Part shown: positions 37,464 through 47,063 of the stretch, piece by piece | Layout of the letters: each line of letters opens with the position of its first letter | How positions within the stretch are numbered: the first letter of the stretch is position 1 | Assembly (NCBI RefSeq): GCF_023706045.1 | Contig: NZ_BQYL01000001.1 | Span: forward strand, 1,612,001 to 1,676,000 | Reading direction: 5' to 3' | Length of the DNA: 64,000 nucleotides | Source of the DNA: Kangiella sp. TOML190 | Lineage (GTDB): Bacteria > Pseudomonadota > Gammaproteobacteria > Enterobacterales > Kangiellaceae | Translations under genes and position numbers: made by a program | The notes under the pieces: model-generated | Database searches by the model: none | Told to the model about the DNA's origin: nothing | Seen by the model: the letters and a program-made list of their open reading frames with translations, nothing else

Positions 37464-38956
37464 GTAAGCTTCCAATCCAATTTGAGATTGTGAAAATCAA
37501 GGTAAGCCTTCTCTTTTTCCAATTCCAGCATTAATAATTGATTTTCCTGCGCCCAGTCTTGTGGGATCTCAATCGTCAGTTGATTGTCTTGGTCAGCATT
37601 AAATTGTAAAGGACTAATATCAGTAGCGGTTCTTTTTATATTCAGCAAAATAGAAAGACGCAGAATTTGCGCTATGGCTAATAGTGCCTGCTTCGGTTCG
37701 TAGCGGTTTTCAAAGGTATCTGGATAGATTTTTTTGTTTTGCGCTTGGATGATGCAGGCCAGTGATTCTTTTGTTTGCTGACTAAAACCAGGCATGTCAG
37801 CATATTGCACGATATGGGCGCTATGAAAACGCATTTTAGAATAGCTGATAGAAAGGCCAACTTCGTGTAAACGGCAAGCCCACTTCAATAGGTTAACGTA
37901 GTGCGGATCATAAATTCCCCACAGATCGGCAACGCTGGCGAAAATATCCAAAGCAGTGGTTTCGATATTCGTTGCATAGTTGCTATCAACATCAAAACGT
38001 TTACTTAAACTTTCGACCGTTTGGTTGCGATTATCATTACCTCTTAATTCATCAGCCAATTCAAGCAAAATACCTTCACGCAACGAAGCGTTGGAAACGT
38101 ACAGTTCTTGAATTTTTAGCTCTTGGAATAACGCCAACAAGATCACTAAGCCGGTGGTAAAGGTATTCACTCGGGGTTTGGACAAACCTTCCAAATTGAT
38201 ATTGTCGAAGCTGCCAATTTCAATCAATTTAGATTTTAAAAACCGCAAATGATGCAATTGAATGCAGTTATCCTTAAAGCCGAAGCCCTGAATGACTCGG
38301 TATATAGCTTCGATACTGCCTGATGAACCTAAGCAATACTGTAAACTTTCGGCAAGGTACTTATGCTCAACCGGTGAAATAATCAAAGTTGCGTTTAATA
38401 AGGCTCGTTCAAAGTTAGCTTCGTTAATGATATTGTCAGGGAAGAATCGTTGATAGGTCACACAACCTAAAGATAAGCTATCTAAAAATAAAGGTTCAAA
38501 CTTATCACCAAGTACAATTTCAGTACTACCACCGCCAATATCGATGACTAAAGTTTTTTCAATATCCGGATGGTTATGAGAAACGCCATTATAAATAAGT
38601 CGGGCTTCTTCCTTGCCGGGAAGGATCTCAATCGGAACCGATAGAATTTCTTCGGCTTGATGGATAAAACTTTGGGCATTTTTAGCCTTACGCAACGTAT
38701 AGGTAGCAACGACTTTAATTTGTTCTTTCGGAATATCCCTTAAGCGCTCCGAAAACAGTTTAAGGCACTCTAGACCACGATCAATCGCCTCTTCTGATAA
38801 GATGTCATCTTGATTAAGGCCGCTGGCAAGCTGTACTTTTTCTTTATGCTTACCTATTTGGTGAAAGGTTTGGCCATCGTATTTAACAATAACCAGATGA
38901 AAGCTGTTTGAGCCTAGATCCAGAGCCGCATAATGTTTGATCGATTGATTATCCAA
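37460..38956 (-). CDS. ppx: Exopolyphosphatase (Ppx/GppA family)
   Basis: 498 aa. An ASKHA-fold phosphatase that removes terminal phosphate from polyphosphate, or from pppGpp in GppA paralogues. Visible are AALDLGSNSFHLV, the GGGSTEIVLG phosphate loop and a C-terminal HD-like helical domain. Neighbouring ppk1 supports the exopolyphosphatase call. In E. coli ppk-ppx form one operon; here they face each other, so expression could be antagonistic. Confidence 0.93.
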   Translation of the reverse strand: MDNQSIKHYAALDLGSNSFHLVIVKYDGQTFHQIGKHKEKVQLASGLNQDDILSEEAIDRGLECLKLFSERLRDIPKEQIKVVATYTLRKAKNAQSFIHQAEEILSVPIEILPGKEEARLIYNGVSHNHPDIEKTLVIDIGGGSTEIVLGDKFEPLFLDSLSLGCVTYQRFFPDNIINEANFERALLNATLIISPVEHKYLAESLQYCLGSSGSIEAIYRVIQGFGFKDNCIQLHHLRFLKSKLIEIGSFDNINLEGLSKPRVNTFTTGLVILLALFQELKIQELYVSNASLREGILLELADELRGNDNRNQTVESLSKRFDVDSNYATNIETTALDIFASVADLWGIYDPHYVNLLKWACRLHEVGLSISYSKMRFHSAHIVQYADMPGFSQQTKESLACIIQAQNKKIYPDTFENRYEPKQALLAIAQILRLSILLNIKRTATDISPLQFNADQDNQLTIEIPQDWAQENQLLMLELEKEKAYLDFHNLKLDWKLT

Positions 38957-39000
38957 AATCTAAATGTTTATTTATAATCGATTATTGCAATGTAGCCTAA

Positions 39001-39750
39001 TTAGCTTAAAAAATCACGTGCATTGATGGCTTGACCATGGCTTTCGAGTTGCTCAAGATCCATCAGCCACAAATAAGCGGGCATGATAGCTTCAGTGGTT
39101 GGCAGTGTTTGCGGATCTTCACCAGGAAAAGCGTTGGCGCGCATTTTCGTTTGGGTTGCACCAGGGTTGATGCTATTGACCTTGATGGTTGTTTTTTCTA
39201 GCTCATCGGCTAACACCTGCATCATTCCTTCCGTGGCAAACTTAGAAACTGAGTAAGCGCCCCAATAAGCACGACCTTGTTGGCCGACTCCTGAAGAGGT
39301 AAACACCATCGAAGCTTTATCAGCTTTTTTTAGCAAAGGTAGGCAGTATTTGCTCAGTAAGTAAGTGGCATTAACGTTCACCTGCATGACCCGAAACCAA
39401 GTTTCTTCGTCGAAATGTTCAATCGGGCTGAGTAAGCCCAAGTCGCTCGCGTTATGTAAAAGGCCATCCAGTCGCCCAAACTCTTTTTCTATAACCTCTG
39501 CAACTTGCTGGTATTGCTCTGGAGCCGTATTTTGCAAATTCAGCGGGATAAATGCGGGTTGTGGGTAGCCCAAGCCTTCAATTTCGTCGTAAACCATTTC
39601 GAGTTTACGGGTATTTCGACCCAGCAGTATGACCGTTGCCCCGTAAGAGGCGTAGTGGATGGCGGCTTGTTTGCCAATACCATCAGTTGCGCCTGTTACC
39701 ATAATGATTTTATTGGCTAAAAATTGATTTGGAGCTTGATAATTTTTCAT
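39001..39750 (-). CDS. yciK: YciK-like short-chain dehydrogenase
   Basis: 249 aa from the ATG at 39748-39750; the frame remains open to 39810 but those 20 residues lack family similarity. Rossmann motif TGATDGIGKQAA, NAS (LLHNASDLG), catalytic Ser in FTSSGVG and Y-x-x-x-K in YSVSKFA are intact. The likely cofactor is NADP(H). YciK is an SDR of uncertain substrate often linked with the yci genes. Confidence 0.87.
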   Translation of the reverse strand: MKNYQAPNQFLANKIIMVTGATDGIGKQAAIHYASYGATVILLGRNTRKLEMVYDEIEGLGYPQPAFIPLNLQNTAPEQYQQVAEVIEKEFGRLDGLLHNASDLGLLSPIEHFDEETWFRVMQVNVNATYLLSKYCLPLLKKADKASMVFTSSGVGQQGRAYWGAYSVSKFATEGMMQVLADELEKTTIKVNSINPGATQTKMRANAFPGEDPQTLPTTEAIMPAYLWLMDLEQLESHGQAINARDFLS

Positions 39751-39864
39751 AGAAGTCTTGAGTAGGGCCAAGTAAAGCGGTATTTTACTGAAATGGTACT
39801 TGGCTAACAACCGCTGTTAGCAGGTCAATGCAAAATACGAGAAGGCAACCCGAGAAAAACAACA

Positions 39865-40560
39865 ATGGTAAAAAGAATTGCTCTAGTCGAAGACGAACCC
39901 ATCTTACAGCAGAATTATAAGCTGGCGCTCGAAAAGTCAGGATACGAAGTGGCCGTTTATGCGGATAAAGGTGCTGCTTTAGCGGCTTTTAATCAGCGAT
40001 TACCGGAATTAGTGATTTTGGATATCGGTTTAGGCACTGAGCCAGAAGCGGGCTTTGAAGTTTGCCGTGAATTACGACAAAAATCTAAACATTTGCCAAT
40101 AATTTTTCTAACTGCTTTAGATAGCGACTTTGACATCATTTCAGGCCTGCGTTTGGGGGCGGACGATTACCTAACCAAAGACATTAGTATGCCGCATTTG
40201 TTAGCTCGGATCTCGGCGTTATTTCGGCGGATTGAATTGATGCAACAAGCCCCTGAGCAGGAAAATATCAAGACGGTTGGTTTACTGGAAATCGATAACG
40301 AACGTTTATCGGTGAAGTGGGATAAGCAATTGGTGGATTTAACCGTGACTGAATTTTGGATTGTATCCTCATTGGCGACTAAACCCGGTCATGTGAAAAG
40401 CCGTGACCAATTGATGCAAGCAGTTAAGGTGGTGGTAGACGACAGTACCATTACCTCACACATCAAAAGGATCCGTCAGAAATTCCAAGCTATTGATACA
40501 GCTTTCGATCATATCGATACGGTTTATGGTATGGGTTACCGCTGGAATAGTAGCGGATGA
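39865..40560 (+). CDS. pdsR: OmpR-type response regulator, dedicated-sortase-system type
   Basis: 231 aa. A receiver domain with the acidic pair EDE near residue 9, phosphoacceptor D53 and K of LTKD, then a winged-helix DNA-binding domain. The segment LPIIFLTALDSDFD...GLRLGADDYLTKDISMPHLLARI strongly recalls the proteobacterial dedicated sortase system regulators. It is coupled by ATGA overlap to its kinase. No sortase or LPxTG-type gene lies nearby. The family call rests on memory of motifs; a generic OmpR-type regulator is the alternative. Confidence 0.72.
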   Translation: MVKRIALVEDEPILQQNYKLALEKSGYEVAVYADKGAALAAFNQRLPELVILDIGLGTEPEAGFEVCRELRQKSKHLPIIFLTALDSDFDIISGLRLGADDYLTKDISMPHLLARISALFRRIELMQQAPEQENIKTVGLLEIDNERLSVKWDKQLVDLTVTEFWIVSSLATKPGHVKSRDQLMQAVKVVVDDSTITSHIKRIRQKFQAIDTAFDHIDTVYGMGYRWNSSG

Positions 40561-42575
40561 GCAATTGGTCTTTGACAGCCAAAATCCTTGTTCGGTTATT
40601 ATTGCTATTGGCTTTGTTGGCAATAATTGGCTGGGCTTACGCTTTTGGCCAAAAAACCATTGAACAGCAAACGTTGGAAGCTAATCGACAAGATTTAAAA
40701 TTTTATCGCAATATCTTCCAACAGCTATTGGAAAAAGATAAAAATTTTGTCGCAAACTTTAATCAAGAGCAACAACAAAACGCTATATTAATTCTGAATA
40801 GAACCACACCAATTTTGCTTGATGGTTATGGTGATGAGTGGTTTTCATATAAACAACAATCGTTAGCGGTTCGTAATGATAAAACACCCTCTAGTTTAAG
40901 TTTAATTGAAGATAAGCGATTTTTTTACGGCCTACTCGAAGTCACTGATAATCATCTGGTCTATCGGAAAAACCCTTACTCTAACCAATCCACTGATATG
41001 TTCCGGGTTGATTTTGGGCAAGGTTATTGGTTATTTCAACCTCAAGCACCTGGAAAGATGATGGTATTAAAAGAAAAAGATAATGGTTTTTCGCCAGTAG
41101 CCTCGGTGTTAGCAATATTGCAAGAAACTCAGGCCGGCTATCAAATTGAGTTTCGAGCACCAAAGGCTTTAATAGGCGATAGGCTTAATGCTGTGTTATA
41201 CGATGCCGATGATAAGACTTTAGCCAATTTTAACGAGCAATACCAAGGCATATTTTCGTTTACCAACTTTGAAAGCTATTCAATGTTGAGCGAAAACAAA
41301 TCCGATTGGCTATTAAGCAATGATTTAAGTGAGCAGCAATTGATATTAGCAGACGCTAGTGGTCAGCAAGTCTTTTCCGTGGGTAGCTTGTTTGAACAAA
41401 GAACTAATCGCAGAATGAGCAGCTTTAGCAGCAGCGATAAAGTGCAAGCACATATTAATAAACTTAAACAAACTGCTAGTTTTGAGCTAAATGATCCCAA
41501 TCGCGTTTATCAAGCAAGCGACAAGGCGGGCACGGAGTTTTTTATTGCCAATTCCGGCGTGGCATTAAAGCTCAACGAGCGGCTCCTTGGTTACTTGTTG
41601 GTGTGCGACTCAGCGTACTCCTATAAACGCTTATTGCACAATATAGTATTGATGATAGCGTTAGCTTTTATACTGCTATGGCTGTTAAGTAGTTTTATGG
41701 TGATGAAACAGTCTCGCATCTATAACCGCAGAATTAATCAGTTGCGCCAAGTTACAGAGGATGCTTATGAGCAAGATCTAGACAGCGTCGAAATCAATCA
41801 AGCCGAACTTAAGGGTAGTGATGAAGTTTCGCAACTCTATAATAGCCTGTATTACTTTAATGAACGCGCTGGTCAAAAGCGTGAACATCATAGGAAAATG
41901 GTTTCGCGCCTTAATCATGAACTCAGAACACCAATCGCCATCATTAGTTCTTCGCTGGACAATCTGGCGATGTCGAAGCTTTCTGCTGAAGACAAGGCCT
42001 TGCTAGCTAGCGCACAGCAAGGTAGCAAACGCTTGAGTTTAACTTTGAGTCGACTTAGTGAGGCTAACCGGCTTGAAGAGGCGGTAGCGCAAGTGTCAAT
42101 GCAGCAAACAGAGCTGGTTACTTTGCTAAAAAAGCTTATCCAAAGCTATCAACAAAGCTGGAGCGAGTACAAGTTTGAATTCGTTAGCAATGTAAACTCC
42201 GTCAAGATTAAAGCCAATCAGGAACTGTTTGCGCAAATGCTGGATAAAATTATTACTAATGCACTCGATTTTTCCGATAAAAAAGAACCAATAGTTTTAA
42301 GCTTGAATCAAAATAAGGATTTGCTGGTGCTATCAGTGAGCAATTCAGGCCCTACGATCATTCCTGAACAGTTGAAGTCCATTTTTAACTTAATGGTGTC
42401 CTATCGCGAGAATGCAAAAATACAGCCAAAGTCTGATAATTTAGGCTTGGGTTTATATATGGCAAAATTAATTGCCAGAAAGCACAAAGCTATTATTCAA
42501 GCTAGAAATCGCAAGAATCAGCAGGGCGTAGTGATTAATCTAAGCTGGACAAAAAGTTCTTATGTCGTTTCGTAG
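40557..42575 (+). CDS. pdsS: Sensor histidine kinase, dedicated-sortase-system type
   Basis: 672 aa. One membrane helix (about 10-30), a large periplasmic region (~30-360) containing L-D-G-Y-G-D-E-W typical of CBM9-like sensory domains, a second helix (~362-385), then HisKA with H454 in LNHELRTPIA and a HATPase. The ATPase G1 box reads S-N-S-G-P rather than D-x-G, and is followed by F-N-L-M-V-S-Y-R and NLGLGLYMAKLIA, matching my memory of the sortase-linked kinase family. It probably senses an envelope or glycan signal and phosphorylates the upstream regulator. Confidence 0.75.
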   Translation: MSNWSLTAKILVRLLLLLALLAIIGWAYAFGQKTIEQQTLEANRQDLKFYRNIFQQLLEKDKNFVANFNQEQQQNAILILNRTTPILLDGYGDEWFSYKQQSLAVRNDKTPSSLSLIEDKRFFYGLLEVTDNHLVYRKNPYSNQSTDMFRVDFGQGYWLFQPQAPGKMMVLKEKDNGFSPVASVLAILQETQAGYQIEFRAPKALIGDRLNAVLYDADDKTLANFNEQYQGIFSFTNFESYSMLSENKSDWLLSNDLSEQQLILADASGQQVFSVGSLFEQRTNRRMSSFSSSDKVQAHINKLKQTASFELNDPNRVYQASDKAGTEFFIANSGVALKLNERLLGYLLVCDSAYSYKRLLHNIVLMIALAFILLWLLSSFMVMKQSRIYNRRINQLRQVTEDAYEQDLDSVEINQAELKGSDEVSQLYNSLYYFNERAGQKREHHRKMVSRLNHELRTPIAIISSSLDNLAMSKLSAEDKALLASAQQGSKRLSLTLSRLSEANRLEEAVAQVSMQQTELVTLLKKLIQSYQQSWSEYKFEFVSNVNSVKIKANQELFAQMLDKIITNALDFSDKKEPIVLSLNQNKDLLVLSVSNSGPTIIPEQLKSIFNLMVSYRENAKIQPKSDNLGLGLYMAKLIARKHKAIIQARNRKNQQGVVINLSWTKSSYVVS

Positions 42576-42611
42576 GCGATTGTATTAGAATGGATTAATG
42601 ACAAGGATATC

Positions 42612-45587
42612 ATGCAGGTAGGAATGTTTAACACCAAGCAAAATCAACCGCAAAGCTTGCAAAATCTACTTCAAATTTTAGTTCCTGCGGCTTCCGTTGA
42701 TGCAGCCATAAAGGCGTGCTTGGAATTTGATAATGGGGACTTTCTCATTCAGTCTCTAAATATCTACTCGCAAGCCAATGAGCAAACGCATTGGTCTTGC
42801 CAATATACATCTAATAGCAATGGACTTGCTGAGCAAGCATGTCATTTTATTGATGGTTTTAGAGCAAGCGCCTACTTTGATTCGCAGCAACAAGAAGCCG
42901 CTTTACGAGTTATCGATAACTCCGTATTACCATCTGAAGCCACAGCAGTTTGTTACCAGCATCAGCTTAGCAGTGAACTTAAAATGTTGGTGCTTGCAAT
43001 CGTTAATTCGCAAGCAACGCCAATTCTTAATCATGCCGCTCTTGAGAATATTAAGTTGATCTGTAGTTATCTGGCCGAAGGGCTGCTAGTTGAAACGCTT
43101 GAGCAAAAACTCAAAGAGTGTGACTACTACTTAGCGCTGGAGAAAAAAACTTCCGAGCTGTATAAAGATATTTTTAATCATGTGGGTGATGCACTTTTTT
43201 ATCATGCGCCGAATGGCAAGATCTTAAATGTGAATCAGCAAGCAGTGATTTCATTGGGATATTCTAAGAAAGAGCTGCTTACCATGAATGTAAAAGATAT
43301 TGATGTTCAGGTTTCCGAAAAAACTACTTTGTTGCGGGAAATTCGCGACGATTATAAGCCTGGAGAGCCGGTTGCGATAAACAGCTGGCATCGTCGTAAA
43401 GATGGCAGCGTTTTTCCTGTTGAAGTCACGGTCACGTTGCACGGACCGGAAAATATGTTGGCAACGGTTAAGGATATTAGCCAAAGAGAGTATGTCAGAA
43501 AAGAATTGGAAAAGAGTCGGAAAAAGTACAAGGCATTAATTAACAATGCTTTCGACGCAATAGTCGTTTTCGATAGAGATGCCAATATCAATTATGCTTC
43601 ACATTCTGCCTATAGATTACTTGAATATGACGAATCTTTTCGAGCAATTTTGAATATCACTGAATATTTTGCAGATTCTTGCAAAGAAAAAATCAATAGT
43701 ATTTGGCGAGAAGTTTTAGCATCACCAGAAAATCCAGTCGATATTGAAGAACTGGAACTTAAGAAATTTAATGGTGTTGATACCCTATGGGTTAAGGCAA
43801 CCATTACCAATTTTTTACATGATCCCGATATTAATGGTGTGGTGATTAACTTTAGTGATTTAACTAAAGAAAAAATGGCGGTAGCAGAATTACAAAACCG
43901 TAAACGCTTGTACGAGGCTTTGGTTGAGCGCTCTTTTGATGGCGTAGCCTTGTATGATGTGACTGGCAATATGATATTTGCCAGCGACAGCTCAAAAAAT
44001 ATGCTGGGTTACACCGATTATGAGGTTATGCCAACCAATGCCCTTGACTATGTTTATGAGGCGGACAGAAGTATTCCGATTAAAGCTTGGCAGGATATTG
44101 CTGATAAGCCCGGTAAGTCAGTCGAGCTTAAAGAATATCGGTTGGTGGCTCGGGACGGGCGTTTGCTTTGGGTGCAGAATACGTTAACCAACTTATTGGC
44201 TGATCCCAGTGTTAAGGCAATTGTGAGTAATTTTAGGGACATAACTAAGAATAAAGAAAATGAAAAAACATTACACAAAATCGCTAATTACGATAACTTT
44301 ACCGGGCTGCCTAACCGAAATTTATTACTGAAACACCTTAAAAACTTGATTGAAAAATCTTCCATAAACAAATTATCTTTTGGCTTGATTTGTTTTGATA
44401 TCGCCAGCTTAAATGCGATCAATAATGCGCATGGACGAAGTATTGGTGATAAGGTGATTTTAAAATTAGTCGACATTCTGCAAAAAAATATCAAGGAAGA
44501 AGACTTTGTTGCAAAAACCGGTGATGATGAATTTGCAATAGTTGCAACCGATTTAAATACTTACCATCTATCACGACTAAGCCAAACTATTATTAATGAG
44601 TTTTCTCAACTGCTAAGCGTTGGTGACACTCAAGTTAAGCCTAATTTAAAGGCTGGCGTTAGCCTTTACCCCAAAGATGCTATTCTTGGTGATAAATTAA
44701 TTAGTAATGCTGAAGTGGCTGTAAAAAAAGCAAAAGCCGATGGTGAGCTGTTTGCGTTTTATCAGAATTACGATAGTGAGCAAACTCGTTATCGTTTAAA
44801 TTTAGAAAAAGACTTGCACGAAGCGATTAATAATAACGATCTAAAGTTAGTTTATCAGCCGGTTTTCGATATTGCTTCGGGCAATATTTATTATTGTGAA
44901 GCCTTGCTAAGGTGGATGCATCCTATCCGTGGTCCAATAGATCCAAACTTGTTTGTTAAGCTTGCCGAAGAAACTAGTTTAATCACCAGTCTTAGCCAGT
45001 GGGTTATCCACTCAGCCATCAAGCAGGTTGCTGAACTCAGAGATCAAGGTTTGTCTTTGTCGGTGGCGATTAATTTGTCCCCAAAAGATATAGGTCGCAA
45101 AAACACAGCCTCTTATATTATTGAAACCCTCAAGTCCTATAATTTACAGGGTGATTCTATTCATATTGAAATTACCGAAAGTGAAGAGGTGCGTGATCTT
45201 GATTTTAGTATTTCGCAGATAAAAGAATTAAATCAATTTGGCGTGAAGGTGATTCTCGATGATTTCGGAACAGGTTTTTCTTCGATTTCTCACTTATTGC
45301 AACTACCCATTAGTGGCGCCAAGGTAGACAAGTCTTTTGTTAATAAAATTGATAATGACAATTCAAGTAAAGCCAAAAATTTCTTATCAGCAATTATTAG
45401 CTTAGTCCAAGAAAATGAACTCATCACAATTGTCGAGGGAGTCGAGACAGCGGAGCAATTGAAAGTATTACAAGCTAAGCCCGGAATCTTGGTCCAAGGC
45501 TTCTTATTTGCTAAACCGCAACCGATCAAGGAATTAAAAGCCATGCTAAAAAAAGGTAAACTTGATTTTAATCAGTTGATAAATTGA
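42612..45587 (+). CDS. Cyclic-di-GMP phosphodiesterase with three PAS domains, degenerate GGDEF and EAL
   Basis: 991 aa cytoplasmic protein, no membrane helix visible. Residues ~190-305, ~315-430 and ~440-550 are PAS/PAC units, then GGDEF (~560-725) and EAL (~735-985). The GGDEF signature reads G637-D-D-E-F with Asp in place of the second Gly, so cyclase activity is doubtful. The EAL domain keeps E763-A-L, N-L-S-P, E-I-T-E, D-D-F-G-T-G and E-G-V-E-T, so c-di-GMP hydrolysis is likely. AAGGAT lies just before the ATG. It follows the two-component pair after 36 bp on the same strand and may be co-transcribed. Confidence 0.88.
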   Translation: MQVGMFNTKQNQPQSLQNLLQILVPAASVDAAIKACLEFDNGDFLIQSLNIYSQANEQTHWSCQYTSNSNGLAEQACHFIDGFRASAYFDSQQQEAALRVIDNSVLPSEATAVCYQHQLSSELKMLVLAIVNSQATPILNHAALENIKLICSYLAEGLLVETLEQKLKECDYYLALEKKTSELYKDIFNHVGDALFYHAPNGKILNVNQQAVISLGYSKKELLTMNVKDIDVQVSEKTTLLREIRDDYKPGEPVAINSWHRRKDGSVFPVEVTVTLHGPENMLATVKDISQREYVRKELEKSRKKYKALINNAFDAIVVFDRDANINYASHSAYRLLEYDESFRAILNITEYFADSCKEKINSIWREVLASPENPVDIEELELKKFNGVDTLWVKATITNFLHDPDINGVVINFSDLTKEKMAVAELQNRKRLYEALVERSFDGVALYDVTGNMIFASDSSKNMLGYTDYEVMPTNALDYVYEADRSIPIKAWQDIADKPGKSVELKEYRLVARDGRLLWVQNTLTNLLADPSVKAIVSNFRDITKNKENEKTLHKIANYDNFTGLPNRNLLLKHLKNLIEKSSINKLSFGLICFDIASLNAINNAHGRSIGDKVILKLVDILQKNIKEEDFVAKTGDDEFAIVATDLNTYHLSRLSQTIINEFSQLLSVGDTQVKPNLKAGVSLYPKDAILGDKLISNAEVAVKKAKADGELFAFYQNYDSEQTRYRLNLEKDLHEAINNNDLKLVYQPVFDIASGNIYYCEALLRWMHPIRGPIDPNLFVKLAEETSLITSLSQWVIHSAIKQVAELRDQGLSLSVAINLSPKDIGRKNTASYIIETLKSYNLQGDSIHIEITESEEVRDLDFSISQIKELNQFGVKVILDDFGTGFSSISHLLQLPISGAKVDKSFVNKIDNDNSSKAKNFLSAIISLVQENELITIVEGVETAEQLKVLQAKPGILVQGFLFAKPQPIKELKAMLKKGKLDFNQLIN

Positions 45588-45597
45588 AGGATTTCAA

Positions 45598-46296
45598 TCA
45601 ACTCAAATTTAAGTGCGCGAATAATTCTTCTGGCGAAGCAATCGCCAGATCAAATGGCCAAGCCGAAAAGTTATCCTCTGGATTGATATAGCCGTATTTG
45701 GCGGCGATAGCCAGCATACCAGCGGATTTAGCCGCATGAATATCCCGAATGGCATCTCCAACATAAATTGCTTGATTAGGAGTTACCTTGTCTTGCGAGC
45801 AGGCTAAAAAAAGCGGGGTTGGGCTTGGCTTACTAGGTTTAATCGTATCACCGCTAATTACTGAGGAAGAACGATGGTATAAATTCAAGTCTTTCAGTAG
45901 CGGTATGGTCAAAAACTCAGGTTTGTTAGTCACCACGCCCCACCTTATCTGGCGGGTTTCTAAAGCTTTTAGTAGTTTCTCCATCCCCGAAAAAAGCTGA
46001 GTATTGACCGACAAATTGGCCTGATAAATTTCTAAGTACTCTAAACGGTAACTGTCAAAGTCGCTATGTTCAGGCCTTATGCCAAAACCTAACTTTATTA
46101 AAGCTGCTGCGCCGTGCGATACCCATGGTCGAATGGTTGGATAGGGTAGGGCTGCTTTTCGATGCTTCTCAAGCTGAATGTTGAGTGCAAGCGCCATATC
46201 AGGAGCGGTATCCAGCAAAGTACCATCAAGATCAAAATAGACCGCCTTGACTTGATGTTTTATGGTTTGACTTATGGCGGTTTCTGAACGGCTCAT
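45598..46296 (-). CDS. gph: Phosphoglycolate phosphatase
   Basis: 232 aa HAD hydrolase with nucleophile motif [10 protein letters not shown] (about 20-29), VVTNKP and YVGDAIRDI. It removes 2-phosphoglycolate, formed by DNA repair. Pairing with ubiG, whose stop overlaps its ATG by 4 nt, is a conserved gammaproteobacterial arrangement and supports Gph over MupP or other HAD paralogues. Confidence 0.9.
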   Translation of the reverse strand: MSRSETAISQTIKHQVKAVYFDLDGTLLDTAPDMALALNIQLEKHRKAALPYPTIRPWVSHGAAALIKLGFGIRPEHSDFDSYRLEYLEIYQANLSVNTQLFSGMEKLLKALETRQIRWGVVTNKPEFLTIPLLKDLNLYHRSSSVISGDTIKPSKPSPTPLFLACSQDKVTPNQAIYVGDAIRDIHAAKSAGMLAIAAKYGYINPEDNFSAWPFDLAIASPEELFAHLNLS

Positions 46297-47030
46297 GCGT
46301 CTTTTGAGCTAGAGCTATTAGAGATTTCTTGAGGTAAGCAATGGACAATATAATTTACATCAACATTATCCGCTAGCCAGTACTTTTTACTTAAGGGGTT
46401 ATAGTGCATTCCGGTCATGTGTTCAAAGCTTAAACCTGCCGGTCTGGCCCAAGATTCAAGCTCTGAAGGGCGGATGAATTTTTTGAAATCGTGAGTGCCT
46501 TTTGGCAGCATTTGCAAAAGGTATTCCGCACCAACAATTGCAAATAAAAAACTCTTAGGATTACGGTTAATGGTCGAAAAAAAGACATGACCATTGGGCT
46601 TGACTAGCTTGCGACAGGCTTTGATGATGGAGCTTGGATCGGGCACGTGTTCCAGCATTTCTAGGCAAGTTACCACATCAAATTGTTCTGCATGCTGCTC
46701 GGCAAACTCTTCCGCGGTGCTGCGTTGGTAGTCGATTTCAAGCTGAGATTCAAGTAAATGCAGCTTGGCTACCTCTAAGGGCATTTCACCCATGTCGATT
46801 CCAGTAACTGTTGCACCTTCCTTCGCCATGGACTCCGTTAAAATTCCTCCACCACAGCCAATATCCAATACTTTTTTGCCAGTAAGGCCATTAGCATGTT
46901 CAAGGATAAAGCCCAAGCGTAGCGGATTGATATCATGAAGCGGTTTAAAGTCACCACTTTTATCCCACCAACGAGAAGCCATTTGCTCAAATTTAGAAAT
47001 TTCATGTTGATCTACATTTTGCGTATTCAT
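46293..47030 (-). CDS. ubiG: Ubiquinone biosynthesis O-methyltransferase UbiG
   Basis: 245 aa. SAM-dependent methylation of both hydroxyl groups in ubiquinone synthesis. [21 protein letters not shown] at the N-terminus, SAM loop [10 protein letters not shown] and ATGIDMGE are diagnostic. It lies downstream of the amidohydrolase-like gene and overlaps gph. Ubiquinone use fits an aerobic gammaproteobacterium. Confidence 0.96.
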   Translation of the reverse strand: MNTQNVDQHEISKFEQMASRWWDKSGDFKPLHDINPLRLGFILEHANGLTGKKVLDIGCGGGILTESMAKEGATVTGIDMGEMPLEVAKLHLLESQLEIDYQRSTAEEFAEQHAEQFDVVTCLEMLEHVPDPSSIIKACRKLVKPNGHVFFSTINRNPKSFLFAIVGAEYLLQMLPKGTHDFKKFIRPSELESWARPAGLSFEHMTGMHYNPLSKKYWLADNVDVNYIVHCLPQEISNSSSSKDA

Positions 47031-47063
47031 GCTACTGTCTTTATTGGTTAATATCTTGGTTGG

